DNA of 64,000 nucleotides, taken from NCBI RefSeq assembly GCF_000725485.1, contig NZ_JOAG01000009.1, forward strand, positions 186,001 to 250,000, in the 5' to 3' direction. Under the pieces are notes generated by a model, which did no database searches, had not been told where the DNA came from, and saw only the letters and a program-made list of their open reading frames with translations. The translations under genes and the position numbers were made by a program. The stretch comes from Nonomuraea candida. GTDB lineage: Bacteria; Actinomycetota; Actinomycetes; Streptosporangiales; Streptosporangiaceae. Positions 24,894 to 34,052 of this stretch are shown piece after piece (the stretch's first letter is position 1; the number at the start of each line of letters is the position of its first letter).

Positions 24894-26423
24894 ATGAGCA
24901 CCACAGTCGTGCCCGCCGTGATCAACCTCGACGTCAAGGGGCCGGTGATCAGCCGGCACCTTTACGGTCACTTCGCCGAGCACCTGGGGCGGTGCATCTA
25001 CGGCGGGTTCTACGTGGGCGAGGACAGCGACCTGCCGCACGAGGGCGGCATCCGGCTGGACGTCGTGGCGGCGCTCAAGGCGCTGAACATCCCCAACCTG
25101 CGCTGGCCGGGCGGTTGCTTCGCCGACGAATACCACTGGATGGACGGCATCGGGCCCAAGGAGCGGCGGCCCGCGATGGTCAACACCCACTGGGGCAACG
25201 TCGAGGAGAACAACCACTTCGGCACGCACGAGTTCATGGCGCTGTGCGAGCTGCTGGGGGCGGAGCCGTACATCAGCGGCAACGTCGGCTCCGGCACCGT
25301 GCGGGAGATGAGCGAGTGGGTGGAGTACCTCACCCGCGAGGGCGACTCGCCGATGGTGCGGCTGCGCAAGGCCAACGGGCGCGAGGAGCCGTGGCGGGTG
25401 CGCTTCTGGGGGCTGGGCAACGAGGCGTGGGGCTGCGGCGGCAACATGACCGCCGAGCAGTATGCGGCCGAGGCCCGCAAGTTCGGCACCTACAGCCGCG
25501 ACCACGGCGACAACAAGCTCTACCGCATCGCCGCCGGGGCGAACTCCGGCGACTACGCCTGGACCGAGACGCTCATGAAGATGCTCGGCGAGCTGGGCTG
25601 CGCCTACCGGCCGGCGGCGTTCATGCAGGCGCTGTCGTTCCACTACTACACGGTTCCCGGCACCTGGCAGGACAAGGGCGACGCCACGGTGTTCGACCTC
25701 GACGACTACTACCGCACGATGGTCAAGGCCGCGTACGTGGACGAGCTGATCACCGGCCACTCCAACGTCATGGACTGCTACGACCCCGGCAAGAACGTGG
25801 GCCTGGTCCTGGACGAGTGGGGCACCTGGTGGAACGTCGAGCCCGGCACCAACCCCGGCTTCCTCTACCAGCAGAACACCCTGCGCGACGCGCTGGTCGC
25901 GAGCGTGCACTTCGATGTCTTCCACCGGCACGCCGACCGGCTCGTCATGGCCAACATCGCCCAGACCGTGAACGTGCTGCAGGCCATGATCCTCACCGAC
26001 CCCGACACCAAGGCCCTGGTGCTCACCCCCACCTACCACGTGTTCGAGATGAACAAGGGCCACCACGACGCCGACTCGCTGCGCGTGGACCTGCTCGCCG
26101 CGCCGCCCGCGCGCGAGGTCGGGACGGACACGCTCACGACCGTCTCGCTGTCGGCCAGCCGCAAGGACGGCCGCGTGCTCGTCTCCCTGTCCAACCTCGA
26201 CGCCGACCGGCCGGCCGACGTCGAGCTGGACCTGCGCGGCGGCGCCCTGACCGGCGTGCGCGCCCGCATCCTCACCGCCGGCCGGCTGCAGGACCACAAC
26301 ACCCCCGACGCGCCCGAGACGGTCGCGCCGCGCGCCCACGACCAGGTCACCGCCACGGCCACCGGGCTGCGGGTGCACCTGCCCGCCCACTCCTTCGTCA
26401 CCGTGACGGGCGACCTGGCCTGA
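24894..26423 (+). CDS. alpha-L-arabinofuranosidase, GH51
   Basis: 509 residues, the usual length for GH51. The (beta/alpha)8 domain carries the acid/base Glu at about 177 ([12 protein letters not shown]) and the nucleophile at about 308 ([13 protein letters not shown]). [20 protein letters not shown] and [10 protein letters not shown] are also diagnostic. A C-terminal beta-sandwich ends about residue 500. No signal peptide, so it acts in the cytoplasm on imported arabino-oligosaccharides. An overlapping promoter/operator precedes it. It fits with the rhamnosidase and rhamnogalacturonan-lyase-like genes elsewhere in the window as plant-pectin degradation. Confidence 0.95.
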   Translation: MSTTVVPAVINLDVKGPVISRHLYGHFAEHLGRCIYGGFYVGEDSDLPHEGGIRLDVVAALKALNIPNLRWPGGCFADEYHWMDGIGPKERRPAMVNTHWGNVEENNHFGTHEFMALCELLGAEPYISGNVGSGTVREMSEWVEYLTREGDSPMVRLRKANGREEPWRVRFWGLGNEAWGCGGNMTAEQYAAEARKFGTYSRDHGDNKLYRIAAGANSGDYAWTETLMKMLGELGCAYRPAAFMQALSFHYYTVPGTWQDKGDATVFDLDDYYRTMVKAAYVDELITGHSNVMDCYDPGKNVGLVLDEWGTWWNVEPGTNPGFLYQQNTLRDALVASVHFDVFHRHADRLVMANIAQTVNVLQAMILTDPDTKALVLTPTYHVFEMNKGHHDADSLRVDLLAAPPAREVGTDTLTTVSLSASRKDGRVLVSLSNLDADRPADVELDLRGGALTGVRARILTAGRLQDHNTPDAPETVAPRAHDQVTATATGLRVHLPAHSFVTVTGDLA

Positions 26424-26450
26424 ACGGACACGCGGGGGCGCGTGCCCCGG

Positions 26451-26482
26451 CCCGATCAGGCCGGTGACCCGGCCTGATCGGG
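26451..26482. terminator. bidirectional terminator between GH51 and P450 genes
   Basis: Perfect 14-base stem cccgatcaggccgg / ccggcctgatcggg with loop tgac, extended by imperfect flanking pairs. It lies between two convergent stops (26423 and 26502). Confidence 0.85.
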
Positions 26483-26501
26483 CACGCCCGGGCGGGAGCC
26501 G

Positions 26502-27710
26502 CTACTTCGGCAGCAGCGGAAGGCGGCTCACCCCGGTCAGGGACGGCGTCGGGATGAACGCCACCGGGTCCGCCGGATCGGTGCGCAGGCGCTCGAACCG
26601 GTCGAGCAGCAGGTTCAGCGCCACCCGCCCCTCCAACCGGGCCAGGGGAGCGCCCAGGCAGAAGTGGATGCCGCGGCCGAACCCGAGGTGCGGGTTGGGG
26701 TCGCGGCCCGGATCGAAGACCTCCGGGTCGGGGAACTGCCGGGGGTCCCGGTTGGCCACCGCCGGCCAGCACATGACCAGCTGGTCGGCCGGGATCGTCA
26801 CCCCGCCCAGCTCGACCTCGCGCGTGGTGGCGCGCCCCAGCACGGCGAACGGGGTCAGGAAGCGCAGCGACTCCTCGATCACGGCCGGGACCGATTCCCG
26901 GTCGGCGCGCACCGCGTCCTGCCGCTCGGGATACGCGTCGAGGCAGAGCACCGTGTTGCCGAGCAGCATCGTCGTGGTGATGTGCCCGGCCAGCAGCAGC
27001 ACCATCGCGAAGTTGACCACCTGCTCGTCGGGCAGGCGCTCGCCGTCCACCTCGGCCTCGACCAGCCTGGTGAGCAGGTCGGCGCGGGGCCGCCGGCGGC
27101 GTTCGGCGGCGTGGCCGGCGAGGTAGGCGGCCATCTCCCGCCACGCCTTGAGCGTGACCTCGGTCTGGGCCCTGCGCTTCTCGGCGTCCTCGAACAGGGT
27201 CTTGGAGTCGCGCTGGAACAGCGCGTCCGCCCACTCCTTGAACAGGGCGCGATCGCCGCTCGGCACCCCGAGCAGCTCGGCGATGACGATGACGGGCAGC
27301 GGATAGGCCAGGTCCCGCACCAGCTCGAACCGCTCGCGCTCGCGCGCCGCGTCGAGCAGCTCGCCGGTCAGCTCGGCGATGCGCGGCTCCAGGTCCGCGA
27401 CGACCTTGCGGGTGAAGGCGCTGCTGACCAGCTTGCGCAGCTTGCCGTGCTCGGGCGGGTCGATCTGGGTGATGAAGCCCTCCAGGGACAGCCCCTCGGC
27501 GTCGGGCATCAGCTCCTTCGGGGCCACGCGCATGGTGTCGGAGGAGAAGGTCGCCGGGTCGCCGAGCACCTCGTGCAGCTCGGCGTAGCCGTAGACGTTC
27601 CACATTCCGGTCTGGGGATCGTGCTCGACCTGCGGGCCGGATCGCGGCCCGTGCAGCCAGAAGTGTTGTACGGGGATGTCGTACCGTTCGACGATGTCGG
27701 CCATCGCCAC
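26502..27710 (-). CDS. cytochrome P450
   Basis: 402 residues, a typical soluble bacterial P450. The heme loop FGRGIHFCLGAPLAR holds the cysteinate ligand, the K-helix has EESLR (ExxR), and the I-helix reads LLLAGHITTT. The acidic residue usually preceding the Thr is Ile here, a variant seen in some CYP107-like enzymes and possibly affecting proton delivery. It lies 56 bases behind a MarR-type regulator in the same direction, so it is likely induced by that regulator's ligand. No ferredoxin gene is adjacent. Substrate unknown. Confidence 0.93.
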   Translation of the reverse strand: MAMADIVERYDIPVQHFWLHGPRSGPQVEHDPQTGMWNVYGYAELHEVLGDPATFSSDTMRVAPKELMPDAEGLSLEGFITQIDPPEHGKLRKLVSSAFTRKVVADLEPRIAELTGELLDAARERERFELVRDLAYPLPVIVIAELLGVPSGDRALFKEWADALFQRDSKTLFEDAEKRRAQTEVTLKAWREMAAYLAGHAAERRRRPRADLLTRLVEAEVDGERLPDEQVVNFAMVLLLAGHITTTMLLGNTVLCLDAYPERQDAVRADRESVPAVIEESLRFLTPFAVLGRATTREVELGGVTIPADQLVMCWPAVANRDPRQFPDPEVFDPGRDPNPHLGFGRGIHFCLGAPLARLEGRVALNLLLDRFERLRTDPADPVAFIPTPSLTGVSRLPLLPK

Positions 27711-27766
27711 TCCTTGGGTTGGGAATCCCTCTGGTGTCGCGCTCCTCGAAAGGATCGAGACATACG

Positions 27767-28228
27767 TCAGGACGATCGCTCGCGGTGTTCCCGCCAGCGC
27801 TGGAGCATGCCGTCGGCGTCCTGCAAGGTGAAGGCGAAGAAGTCACGGGTCTCCGCCAGCCGCGCCCGCTGCGCGGGCCGCTCCTCGCCGACGACCGACA
27901 GCCCGAAGTCGAGCGTCTCCAGGCTCTGCCGCAGGGCGGCGAGCTGCACCTGCAAGACGTATGCCCAGCCGCCGCCGGTCACCCGGTAGTGGTGGCCGCG
28001 GGCGGGCGTGGGCACCCGCTCGATCATGCCGCTCAGCTCCAGCTGCCTGGCGACGGTGCTGACCGCGGTCTTGCTCACGCCCAGGTCGGCCGCCAGGCCG
28101 GTGAGCGACTGGTGGGGCGGGTCGCAGATCATGAGCCACGCGTAGAGGCGGCCCATGGTGCGCGTCCCGCCCAGCCGCTCCATGAGCAGGCCCATCCGGT
28201 CGACGAACTCGCTCTCCTGATCGTTCAC
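27767..28228 (-). CDS. MarR/GbsR-type transcriptional regulator
   Basis: 153 residues. A winged helix-turn-helix (SLTGLAADLGVSKTAVSTVA, RQLELSGMIERV) in the GbsR/MarR arrangement is followed by a helical dimerisation tail with LQDADGMLQRWREH. Its promoter region carries a 22-base perfect palindrome, so it very probably represses itself and the P450 gene downstream. Confidence 0.85.
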   Translation of the reverse strand: MNDQESEFVDRMGLLMERLGGTRTMGRLYAWLMICDPPHQSLTGLAADLGVSKTAVSTVARQLELSGMIERVPTPARGHHYRVTGGGWAYVLQVQLAALRQSLETLDFGLSVVGEERPAQRARLAETRDFFAFTLQDADGMLQRWREHRERSS

Positions 28229-28247
28229 CGCGTCAGCTCCGCAACGA

Positions 28248-28269
28248 TCGTCAAGTACGTACTTGACGA
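28248..28269. promoter_or_regulatory. 22-base perfect palindrome, MarR operator
   Basis: The half-site cgtcaagtac is followed directly by its complement gtacttgacg, with one more pair on each side. It begins 19 bases upstream of the MarR start. Length, perfection and position fit a homodimer operator. Confidence 0.8.
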
Positions 28270-28310
28270 AATGTACGCCCCGAACCCGGCGGAGGGAAGG
28301 GCCGCGCCGG

Positions 28311-28811
28311 TCAGGGCTGGGAGCCGGCCTCCTGGTCGAGGCGGACGAAGGTGGCGTTGCCGGCGGCGGCGCGGGCGCCCAGGACGTGTCCGTCGCACAT
28401 CCTCGTGACCGTCCCCGCCCGGTCGATCACCTTCCACGTCGCCGGCTCGTGGCACGGCCGGCGGAGCCGGTCATGGTCCCACGTACGGCCGCACACGCGG
28501 CACGTCGAGACGCCCGCCTGGGAGGAGAGCGTGTTGCCGTGCTCCGGGCACACGCCCCACGGCAGGCCGCACGGCCGCACCTGGAGCCTGGCCAGGTCGG
28601 CGGCGGCGAGCTGCAGCTCCTCGGCGGCCCGCGCCAGCAGGCCCGCGGCCTGCCTGGCAGACACGAGCGGGTCGGGCGCGGCGGGGGCGGACGCGTCCGC
28701 GCCGGGTTCGGCCGGGCCGGTCTGGACGTTTCCGCACAGCGTCCAGACCTCGGCGGTGAGCGCCTCGGCGCGGGTCGCGAGGGCGCGCAACTGCTCGGGA
28801 GTGACGGTCAT
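28311..28811 (-). CDS. Cys-rich (zinc-binding-like) hypothetical protein
   Basis: 166 residues from an ATG at 28811. The N-terminal half is helical and alanine-rich (LRALATRAEALTAEVWTL, LLARAAEELQLAAADLARL). The C-terminal half has ordered Cys/His: PWGVCPEHGN, STCRVCGRTW, RRPCHEPA and MCDGHVLGAR, likely one or two zinc sites. I know this kind of protein from actinomycete genomes only as hypothetical. Its 5' side borders a 14-base tandem repeat. Confidence 0.65.
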   Translation of the reverse strand: MTVTPEQLRALATRAEALTAEVWTLCGNVQTGPAEPGADASAPAAPDPLVSARQAAGLLARAAEELQLAAADLARLQVRPCGLPWGVCPEHGNTLSSQAGVSTCRVCGRTWDHDRLRRPCHEPATWKVIDRAGTVTRMCDGHVLGARAAAGNATFVRLDQEAGSQP

Positions 28812-28923
28812 GCACGCTTCCATCTCGCAGGGGCCGCGGTGAGGCGGCCGGGGAACTGGTCGCTGATGTGGACCCTACGTCCCCTGCCGGACCCGCGCGT
28901 GCCGCCCCGGCCCACCCTGCACG

Positions 28924-28993
28924 CTGACGGGGGCACGCCGACGGGGGCACGCCGACGGGGGCACGCCGACGGGGGCACGCTGACGGGGGCACG
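28924..28993. repeat. five tandem copies of a 14-base unit
   Basis: Unit c(t/c)gacgggggcacg repeated five times without gaps (28924-28993), differing only at the second base. It lies between the 5' end of a leftward gene and the 3' end of the methyltransferase. G-rich, so it could stall polymerases or fold. No coding use is evident. Confidence 0.85.
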
Positions 28994-29047
28994 CTGCGGG
29001 GGCGCTTCGCGCGCCGGCTCATCGTGGGCACGGGGGGCGCCGCGCGG

Positions 29048-30108
29048 TCAGGGGGCGGTGACGGCCTGGAGCACGTTGTAGTCGCCGGAGACCGGGGTGA
29101 CCGACTCCAGCTCCCAACCGGCGGCGCGCAGGAGGTCGCGGTACTGCGACAACGTGCGCTCACGGGCGCCGAACAGCACGAGCATGGCCAGGTCGTACAG
29201 GTGCGCCTGCGACGGCGCCCACGGCTCGGGCAGGAGCATCTCGATCACCAGCAGCCGGGCTTCCGGCGCCGCGGCGCGCCGGCAGGCGGCGAGGATGCGG
29301 GCGGCCTGCTCGTCGTCCCAGCCGTGCAGGATCCACTTGAGCAGGTAGAGGTCGCCGCCCTTGGGCACCTCCGTCAGGAAGTCGCCGCCGACCAGCTCGA
29401 TCCGGCCGGCGAAGGGCGAGTCGCTCAGGTGGCGGCGGGCCCCCTCGATCACGGACGGCCGGTCGAGCAGCACGCCGGTCGCCGCGGCGCCTTCTCCAGC
29501 AGGGCGGTGAGCAGCGCGCCGTACGCGCCGCCGACGTCGACGATCCGCGTGTACGCCGAGGGGTCCACGGCCGCCGCGACGCCGGCGGAGGTGCGGGCCG
29601 ACTGCTCGCCCATGGCCAGCGAGAAGTGCTCGGCCTGCTCGGGATGGGCGGCGAGGTGCTCCCAGAACGAGCGGCCCAGCACCGTCTCGGCGTTGGACCG
29701 GCCGGTGCGCAGCGACTCCTCGAAGGCCCCGATCATCTGCCACGCCTGGGGGGAGCCGTAGGCGATGGCCAGCTCGCGCATGGCGGTGGGGGAGTCGGAG
29801 CGCAGGCATTCGCCCGCGGCCGTCAGCGCGTAGTGGTCCGGCTCGGTCTCCGTCATGATGCCGATCGTGGCGGCGGCCCGCAGCAGGCGCAGCATGGCGT
29901 CCGGGTCGGCGCCGACGGCCGCGGCCACGTCCCGGGCGGCGCGCGGCCCCGCGGCGAGCTCGTCGGCGATGCGCAGCCGGGCGACGATGACGATGATCTG
30001 GGAGTCCCAGGAGCTGATCAGCAGGCGGTGTACGTAGTCGGCGGGCGTCCTGTCGCCCGAGGCCTCGCGGGCTTCGCGGAGCAGGCGGTCGATGTCGGCG
30101 TACGACAT
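29048..30108 (-). pseudogene. SAM-dependent O-methyltransferase with a one-base frameshift
   Basis: An ATG at 30108 opens a typical plant-type O-methyltransferase (PF00891): helical dimerisation domain (RLRIADELAAGPRAARDVAA), then the SAM loop RIVDVGGAYGALLTALLEK. At about 29487 the frame breaks and the neighbouring frame continues ATGVLLDRPSVIEGARRHL, GGDFLTEVPKGGDLYLLKWI, LHGWDDEQ to the stop at 29048. The length from start to stop is one base short of a multiple of three, consistent with a single deletion. Repaired length is about 353 residues. Either inactive or a sequencing error. Confidence 0.8.
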
Positions 30109-30226
30109 GCACTCACTATGACATTCGGCGCTGAAGGTGTCAGGCCATGATTTTTGCTGACCTGTTCTTCTTGTCGCCGCGTGGAGCTGATTGCCCCGGG
30201 TCCCTGGGAGAGGTCTACTGGGTTTC

Positions 30227-31252
30227 GTGCGCCGGAGCCTGCTCATCGCCGTGTCACTCCTGGCGACCGCCTGCGGGGCGGCGACCGGGGCCGGGGATGA
30301 CCCGCTTCTCGGCATGCCCAGGACCGTCGACGAGGCGGCGGTGCGGGGGTGGCGGGACTTCCCCGCCGGGCGCGACCCGCGCCCCCTGGTCGTGCTGGAC
30401 GAGCTGCCGCTGCGCAGCGCGGAGGCGAAGCCGGCCGGCCCGTTCCGGGCGGCCGTGGACCTGCCCGCCGACGCGCCGGAACCGATGCGGGCCGACCTCC
30501 CCGACGGCCCCCCGACCGGCTCGGTGCCCGCGCCCGGCTCGGTGCCCGCGCCCGGCTCGGTGCCCGCGCCCGGCTCGGTGCCCGCGCCCGACTTGATGTC
30601 CGCGCCCGGCTCGGCGTCCGCGCCCGGCTCGGCGTCCGCGCCCGGCTCGGCGGCCGGGCCCGTCGCTGCGCCCGCCACCCGGGCGGCCACCGTGCCGGTG
30701 GTCTCCGCGGCGGTCGCGTTCGAGGCGATGGCGCGGGCGGCGCGGGGCCCCTCGCCGTCCCGGCCCGCGACGATCACCGGGGCCGCGCTGACCACGGCCA
30801 CCTTCCTCACCGACCGGGGGAAGGCGGCGCTGCCGGCTTGGCGGTTCGCCCTCGGCACGGGCGGCAGCGTGACCTGGCCGGCGCCGGCGCCTGAGACGTT
30901 CTGGCGGCTGGGCGAGCTGCGCTCCTCGCCCTTCCTGCCCGGCGTCGGGCTGAAGGACGGGGGCCGGACGCTCACCGTGTCCGCCCAGGTGCCGCGCGCC
31001 TGCCCCGGAGACCGCCCTGCGGTGCTGGAGGCCGTCGCGGTGGAGTCCGCGACGAGCGTGGTGGTGGGCATGAAGGTGACCGATCCCGGGGACGGGATCG
31101 GCGGGTGCGTCATGGCGGCGTACGCGCTCTTCGGCGAGTATCCGGTCTCGCTCGCGGAGCCGGTGGGCGACCGGGTCGTCCTGGACTACGCGGGCAACCC
31201 GATCGTGCCGGTTACGGGATCTTGTACTCCTGCGCCTTGCCGCAGTAGCTGA
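30227..31252 (+). CDS. lipoprotein with hexapeptide repeats
   Basis: 341 residues from a GTG at 30227. The signal peptide ends in a lipobox (LLATAC), so the Cys is lipidated and the protein sits on the outer face of the membrane. Residues around 95-145 are a low-complexity spacer of GSVPAP and GSASAP units encoded by 18-base repeats. The C-terminal 190 residues form a globular domain with two distant Cys pairs (RACPGD, GGCVMA; SCTPAPC at the end). No family recognised. Its 3' end overlaps that of the convergent gene by 41 bases. Confidence 0.7.
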   Translation: MRRSLLIAVSLLATACGAATGAGDDPLLGMPRTVDEAAVRGWRDFPAGRDPRPLVVLDELPLRSAEAKPAGPFRAAVDLPADAPEPMRADLPDGPPTGSVPAPGSVPAPGSVPAPGSVPAPDLMSAPGSASAPGSASAPGSAAGPVAAPATRAATVPVVSAAVAFEAMARAARGPSPSRPATITGAALTTATFLTDRGKAALPAWRFALGTGGSVTWPAPAPETFWRLGELRSSPFLPGVGLKDGGRTLTVSAQVPRACPGDRPAVLEAVAVESATSVVVGMKVTDPGDGIGGCVMAAYALFGEYPVSLAEPVGDRVVLDYAGNPIVPVTGSCTPAPCRSS

Positions 31253-31670
31253 TCCCGATGGGCGTGTTGCTGAAGCGGCACACCTGCACGACCACCCGGT
31301 CGATGGTGCGCACGCCCGTGGAGTCGGACAGGGTGAAGGAGAACTTGCTCTGCTCGTCGTCCACCTTGTACGCCTCGGTGTCCACCCGTTCGGCGCCCCG
31401 GTAGCCGCTGAAGGTGGCCCGGGTGTGCATGCCGTCGGGCTGGCAGACGGTCGGGAGCGCTTCGTCGGACACCAGGCCCTCGACGAGGATGGCCGGCCGG
31501 ATGACCGGCCCGTCGTACCGTTCGAGCGTGCCCTCGGTGAACCCGCGGCGGCACGAGTCGCCCGAGTCGGCGGAGAAGCTCTCGGCCGCCTGGGCGGCCA
31601 GGGCGGGCGGGGCGGTCAGGAGTCCGGCGGCGAGCGCGGCGGTCATCGTCAACCCGGCGAGCAGACGCAC
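31212..31670 (-). CDS. small secreted Cys-containing protein
   Basis: 152 residues from a GTG at 31670 preceded by aaaggtg. A signal peptide (LLAGLTMTAALAAGLLTAPP, cut after LAA) leads a mature domain with four cysteines (DSCRRG, TVCQPD, QVCRFS, SYCGKA), fit for two disulfides. Beta-rich (RTIDRVVVQVCRFSNTPIGI). Family unknown. The design is the same as the other small exported proteins in this window. Confidence 0.72.
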   Translation of the reverse strand: MRLLAGLTMTAALAAGLLTAPPALAAQAAESFSADSGDSCRRGFTEGTLERYDGPVIRPAILVEGLVSDEALPTVCQPDGMHTRATFSGYRGAERVDTEAYKVDDEQSKFSFTLSDSTGVRTIDRVVVQVCRFSNTPIGISYCGKAQEYKIP

Positions 31671-31808
31671 GTTTTCACCTTTCGTCGTGCGGGAAGATCC
31701 GCCCCCATCCTGAACGGCGTTCGGCCGCCTGCCTGTGTCCGCCGTTACAGCACGATGCCCCTCTTGTCCGAATCGTCCCACCGGGGCATCGGGGAGAGAG
31801 CGGCCCGC

Positions 31809-31862
31809 CGTCACCTCGCCGTCACCCCGCCGTCACCCCGCCGTCACCCCGCCGTCACCCCG
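31809..31862. repeat. tandem 11-base repeat at the end of the SGNH gene
   Basis: About five copies of a unit ccgtcacccCg run into the stop region of the SGNH hydrolase gene. Likely replication slippage; no other role is evident. Confidence 0.65.
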
Positions 31863-33042
31863 TCACGGTCCTGCTGCCGGAGAACGGGCCGTCCGCGCCG
31901 AAGGCCAGGGCGGCGAAGCGGTCGCCGATGCGCAGGTGCGTGGCGGCGTCCGGGTGGAGCAGGTCGGGCAGCGGGAACTCGGCGAAGTCCGCCTCGCCGT
32001 AGAGGCCGAGGCCGTCGAGGTAGTGCAGGTTCGGGTCCTCGGCCGAGCGCTGCGCCACGATGCGGGCCAGCTCCTGCCTGATCACCGTGAGCGTCAGCTT
32101 CCCCGCGGCCCGTTCCGCCGGGTCACCGGTGGCACGGAAGCGCACCCGCCCCTCGCGCAGCGCGTCGAGGTCGAAGGCGCCGGGGCCCGGCGTGTCCTCG
32201 TGGATGGGGCAGTAGATCGGGGAGACGACCAGCAGCGGCGTGTCCGGGTGGCCGTCGCGGACGGTGTCGAGGAAGCCGTGCACGGCGGGGCCGAACGCGC
32301 GCAGGCGCATCAGGTCGGCGTTGACCACGTTGATGCCGAGCTTCAGGCTGATCAGGTCGGCGGGGGTGTCGCGGATGGCGCGGGCGGTGAAGGGGTCGAG
32401 CAGGGCGCTGCCGCGCAGGCCGAGGTTGATCAGCTCCACGCCGGCCAGCGCGGCGGCGCGGGCCGGCCAGGTGGTGGTGGGGCTCGCGGCGTCGGAGCCG
32501 TGGCTGATCGAGCTGCCGTGGTGCAGCCACACCGGGCGGCCCCGGTCCGGGACGGGCTCGACGGCGGCGTTCGTGCGCAGGGCGATCAGCTCGGTGGTCT
32601 CGTTGTGCGGGAGCCAGATCTCGACGTCCTTGACCCGGTCGGGCAGGCCGGTGAAGCGCACGGTGCCGGGCGGGCCGGGACGGTGCTCGGCGGCGCCGGT
32701 GGCCAGGTCGACGGTGATGGTGTCGCCGCCGCTCACGCCGGCCTGGGCGGTCAGGCGGCCGTCGAGGAGCAGGTCGTACACGCCGTCGGGGCGGGGCGGC
32801 GCGCCCCGGAAGACGCGGCTGGTGCGCAGCGCGTCCAGCTCGACGGCGGTGGCCCGGGTGCGGAAGGCCAGGCGTACGCCGGTGGGCTGGGACTCGGCCA
32901 TGACCAGCTGCGGGTCGGCGCACTGCGCGCGGGCCCGGGCGGGCAGCCGGTGCGGCAGCACCCCGCGCTCGGTGCGCTCCAGGTCGAGGGCGCCGCGCAG
33001 CAGGCCGGCGGTGATGGGCGTGGTGATCCAGTCGTTCTGCAT
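31855..33042 (-). CDS. SGNH/GDSL-type hydrolase
   Basis: About 395 residues from an ATG at 33042 with ggaagag upstream. An N-terminal beta-sandwich-like domain (to about residue 170) precedes an SGNH domain. In that domain HHGSSISHGSD holds the nucleophile Ser, LGLRGSALLDP the block II Gly, KLGINVVN the block III Asn-like segment, and DLLHPDAATH the catalytic Asp-His. No signal peptide. Such two-domain SGNH proteins are carbohydrate or lipid esterases. Near pectin-degrading functions a deacetylase role is possible (inference). Confidence 0.85.
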   Translation of the reverse strand: MQNDWITTPITAGLLRGALDLERTERGVLPHRLPARARAQCADPQLVMAESQPTGVRLAFRTRATAVELDALRTSRVFRGAPPRPDGVYDLLLDGRLTAQAGVSGGDTITVDLATGAAEHRPGPPGTVRFTGLPDRVKDVEIWLPHNETTELIALRTNAAVEPVPDRGRPVWLHHGSSISHGSDAASPTTTWPARAAALAGVELINLGLRGSALLDPFTARAIRDTPADLISLKLGINVVNADLMRLRAFGPAVHGFLDTVRDGHPDTPLLVVSPIYCPIHEDTPGPGAFDLDALREGRVRFRATGDPAERAAGKLTLTVIRQELARIVAQRSAEDPNLHYLDGLGLYGEADFAEFPLPDLLHPDAATHLRIGDRFAALAFGADGPFSGSRTVTG

Positions 33043-33069
33043 GGTGCTCTTCCAGAAATACGTGCCCAC

Positions 33070-33244
33070 CGGCCCGGCCAGGGGCAGGGTGCGATGGGGT
33101 CAGGGCGTGGCGCGGTGGGATCGGGGACGGTGGGTTGGGGGGCGGTGGGTCAGGGGCGCGGTGCGGTGGGGCCAGGGGGTGGCGCCGGCGGACTGGGTGG
33201 GATGCGGTGCGGTCAAGGGGGCGGGGCCGGGCGGCGCGGTGGGG
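33070..33244. repeat. G-rich degenerate repeat tract
   Basis: A 175-base run of ggtggggtcagggg-like units on the plus strand between two leftward genes. Many runs of 3-5 G are close together, so G-quadruplex formation is plausible. Any reading frame here is low complexity; no gene supported. Confidence 0.5.
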
Positions 33245-33814
33245 TCAGGGGGCGGGCCAGTTGCGCAGGAGGGTGTCGAGGGCGTCCAGGGTCCTGATCC
33301 AGGTCTCCTGGGTGTCGGGGGCGCTGTGGCTGAACCCGCCGCCCAGCTCCAGCGACACGTAACCGTGGAACACGCTGCCCAGCAGCCGCACCGCGTGGGT
33401 CTGGTCGGGCTCGGTCAGGTCGTAGCCGCGCAGGATCGCGCGGGTGAGCTGGGCGTGCCGGACGCCGGCGCTGGCCCTGGCCGTCTCGGTGTCGAGCCTG
33501 TACTGGGCGGCCGCGTAACGGCCCGGATGCTCGCGGGCGTAGTCGCGGTAGACGTCGGCCAGCGCGACCAGCGCGTCCTTGCCGGCCCGGCCCGCCACCG
33601 CGTCTGCGGCCCGGTCGGCCAGCTCCTCCAGGGCGAGCAGGGCGATCCTGGTCTTGAGGTCGTGGGAGCTCTTCACGTGGGAGTAGAGGCTGGCGACCTT
33701 GACGTCGAACCGCCTGGCCAGCGCCGACACGGTCACCTGTGCGAAGCCGACCTCGTCGGCCAGCTCGGCTCCCGCCCTGGTGAGGCGCTCCGCCGTCAAT
33801 CCCGCTCGTGCCAT
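33245..33814 (-). CDS. TetR-family regulator (WHG-type C-terminal domain)
   Basis: 189 residues from an ATG at 33814. Helix-turn-helix: FAQVTVSALARRFDVKVASL, YSHVKSSHDL. The C-terminal region with LLGSVFHGYVSLELGGGF matches the WHG/TetR_C_33 type. It precedes the SGNH gene in the same direction, separated by the G-rich repeat, and may control it or itself. Confidence 0.87.
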   Translation of the reverse strand: MARAGLTAERLTRAGAELADEVGFAQVTVSALARRFDVKVASLYSHVKSSHDLKTRIALLALEELADRAADAVAGRAGKDALVALADVYRDYAREHPGRYAAAQYRLDTETARASAGVRHAQLTRAILRGYDLTEPDQTHAVRLLGSVFHGYVSLELGGGFSHSAPDTQETWIRTLDALDTLLRNWPAP

Positions 33815-33968
33815 GACCACCCTTCCCGTTGCCTGAAGACAACGTACTTTTCCCTAATGGCTTTAGGCAAATCGGCCACCTATTCAGGTTGTAAGCGTAT
33901 TCGAGGAAGAGGGTCTCCGATGGCTCAGATCTTGACTTGAAAGCAGGCTCGTGGTCCTATCCCATCTG

Positions 33969-33983
33969 TGTAAACGGTTAAAC
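33969..33983. promoter_or_regulatory. possible LacI-type operator upstream of the lyase-like gene
   Basis: tgtaaacggttaaac, an imperfect palindrome centred on CG and sharing the AANCGNTT core with the operator at 55833. It is 70 bases upstream of the 34053 gene. This suggests control by the LacI regulator at 56044 or a relative. Confidence 0.45.
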
Positions 33984-34052
33984 CCTTCGGGGTTTCCGTC
34001 GGGTGACGTCTTCACACCCCCCGTGTCCCGGCGTACAAGGAGTTGACCCCCC

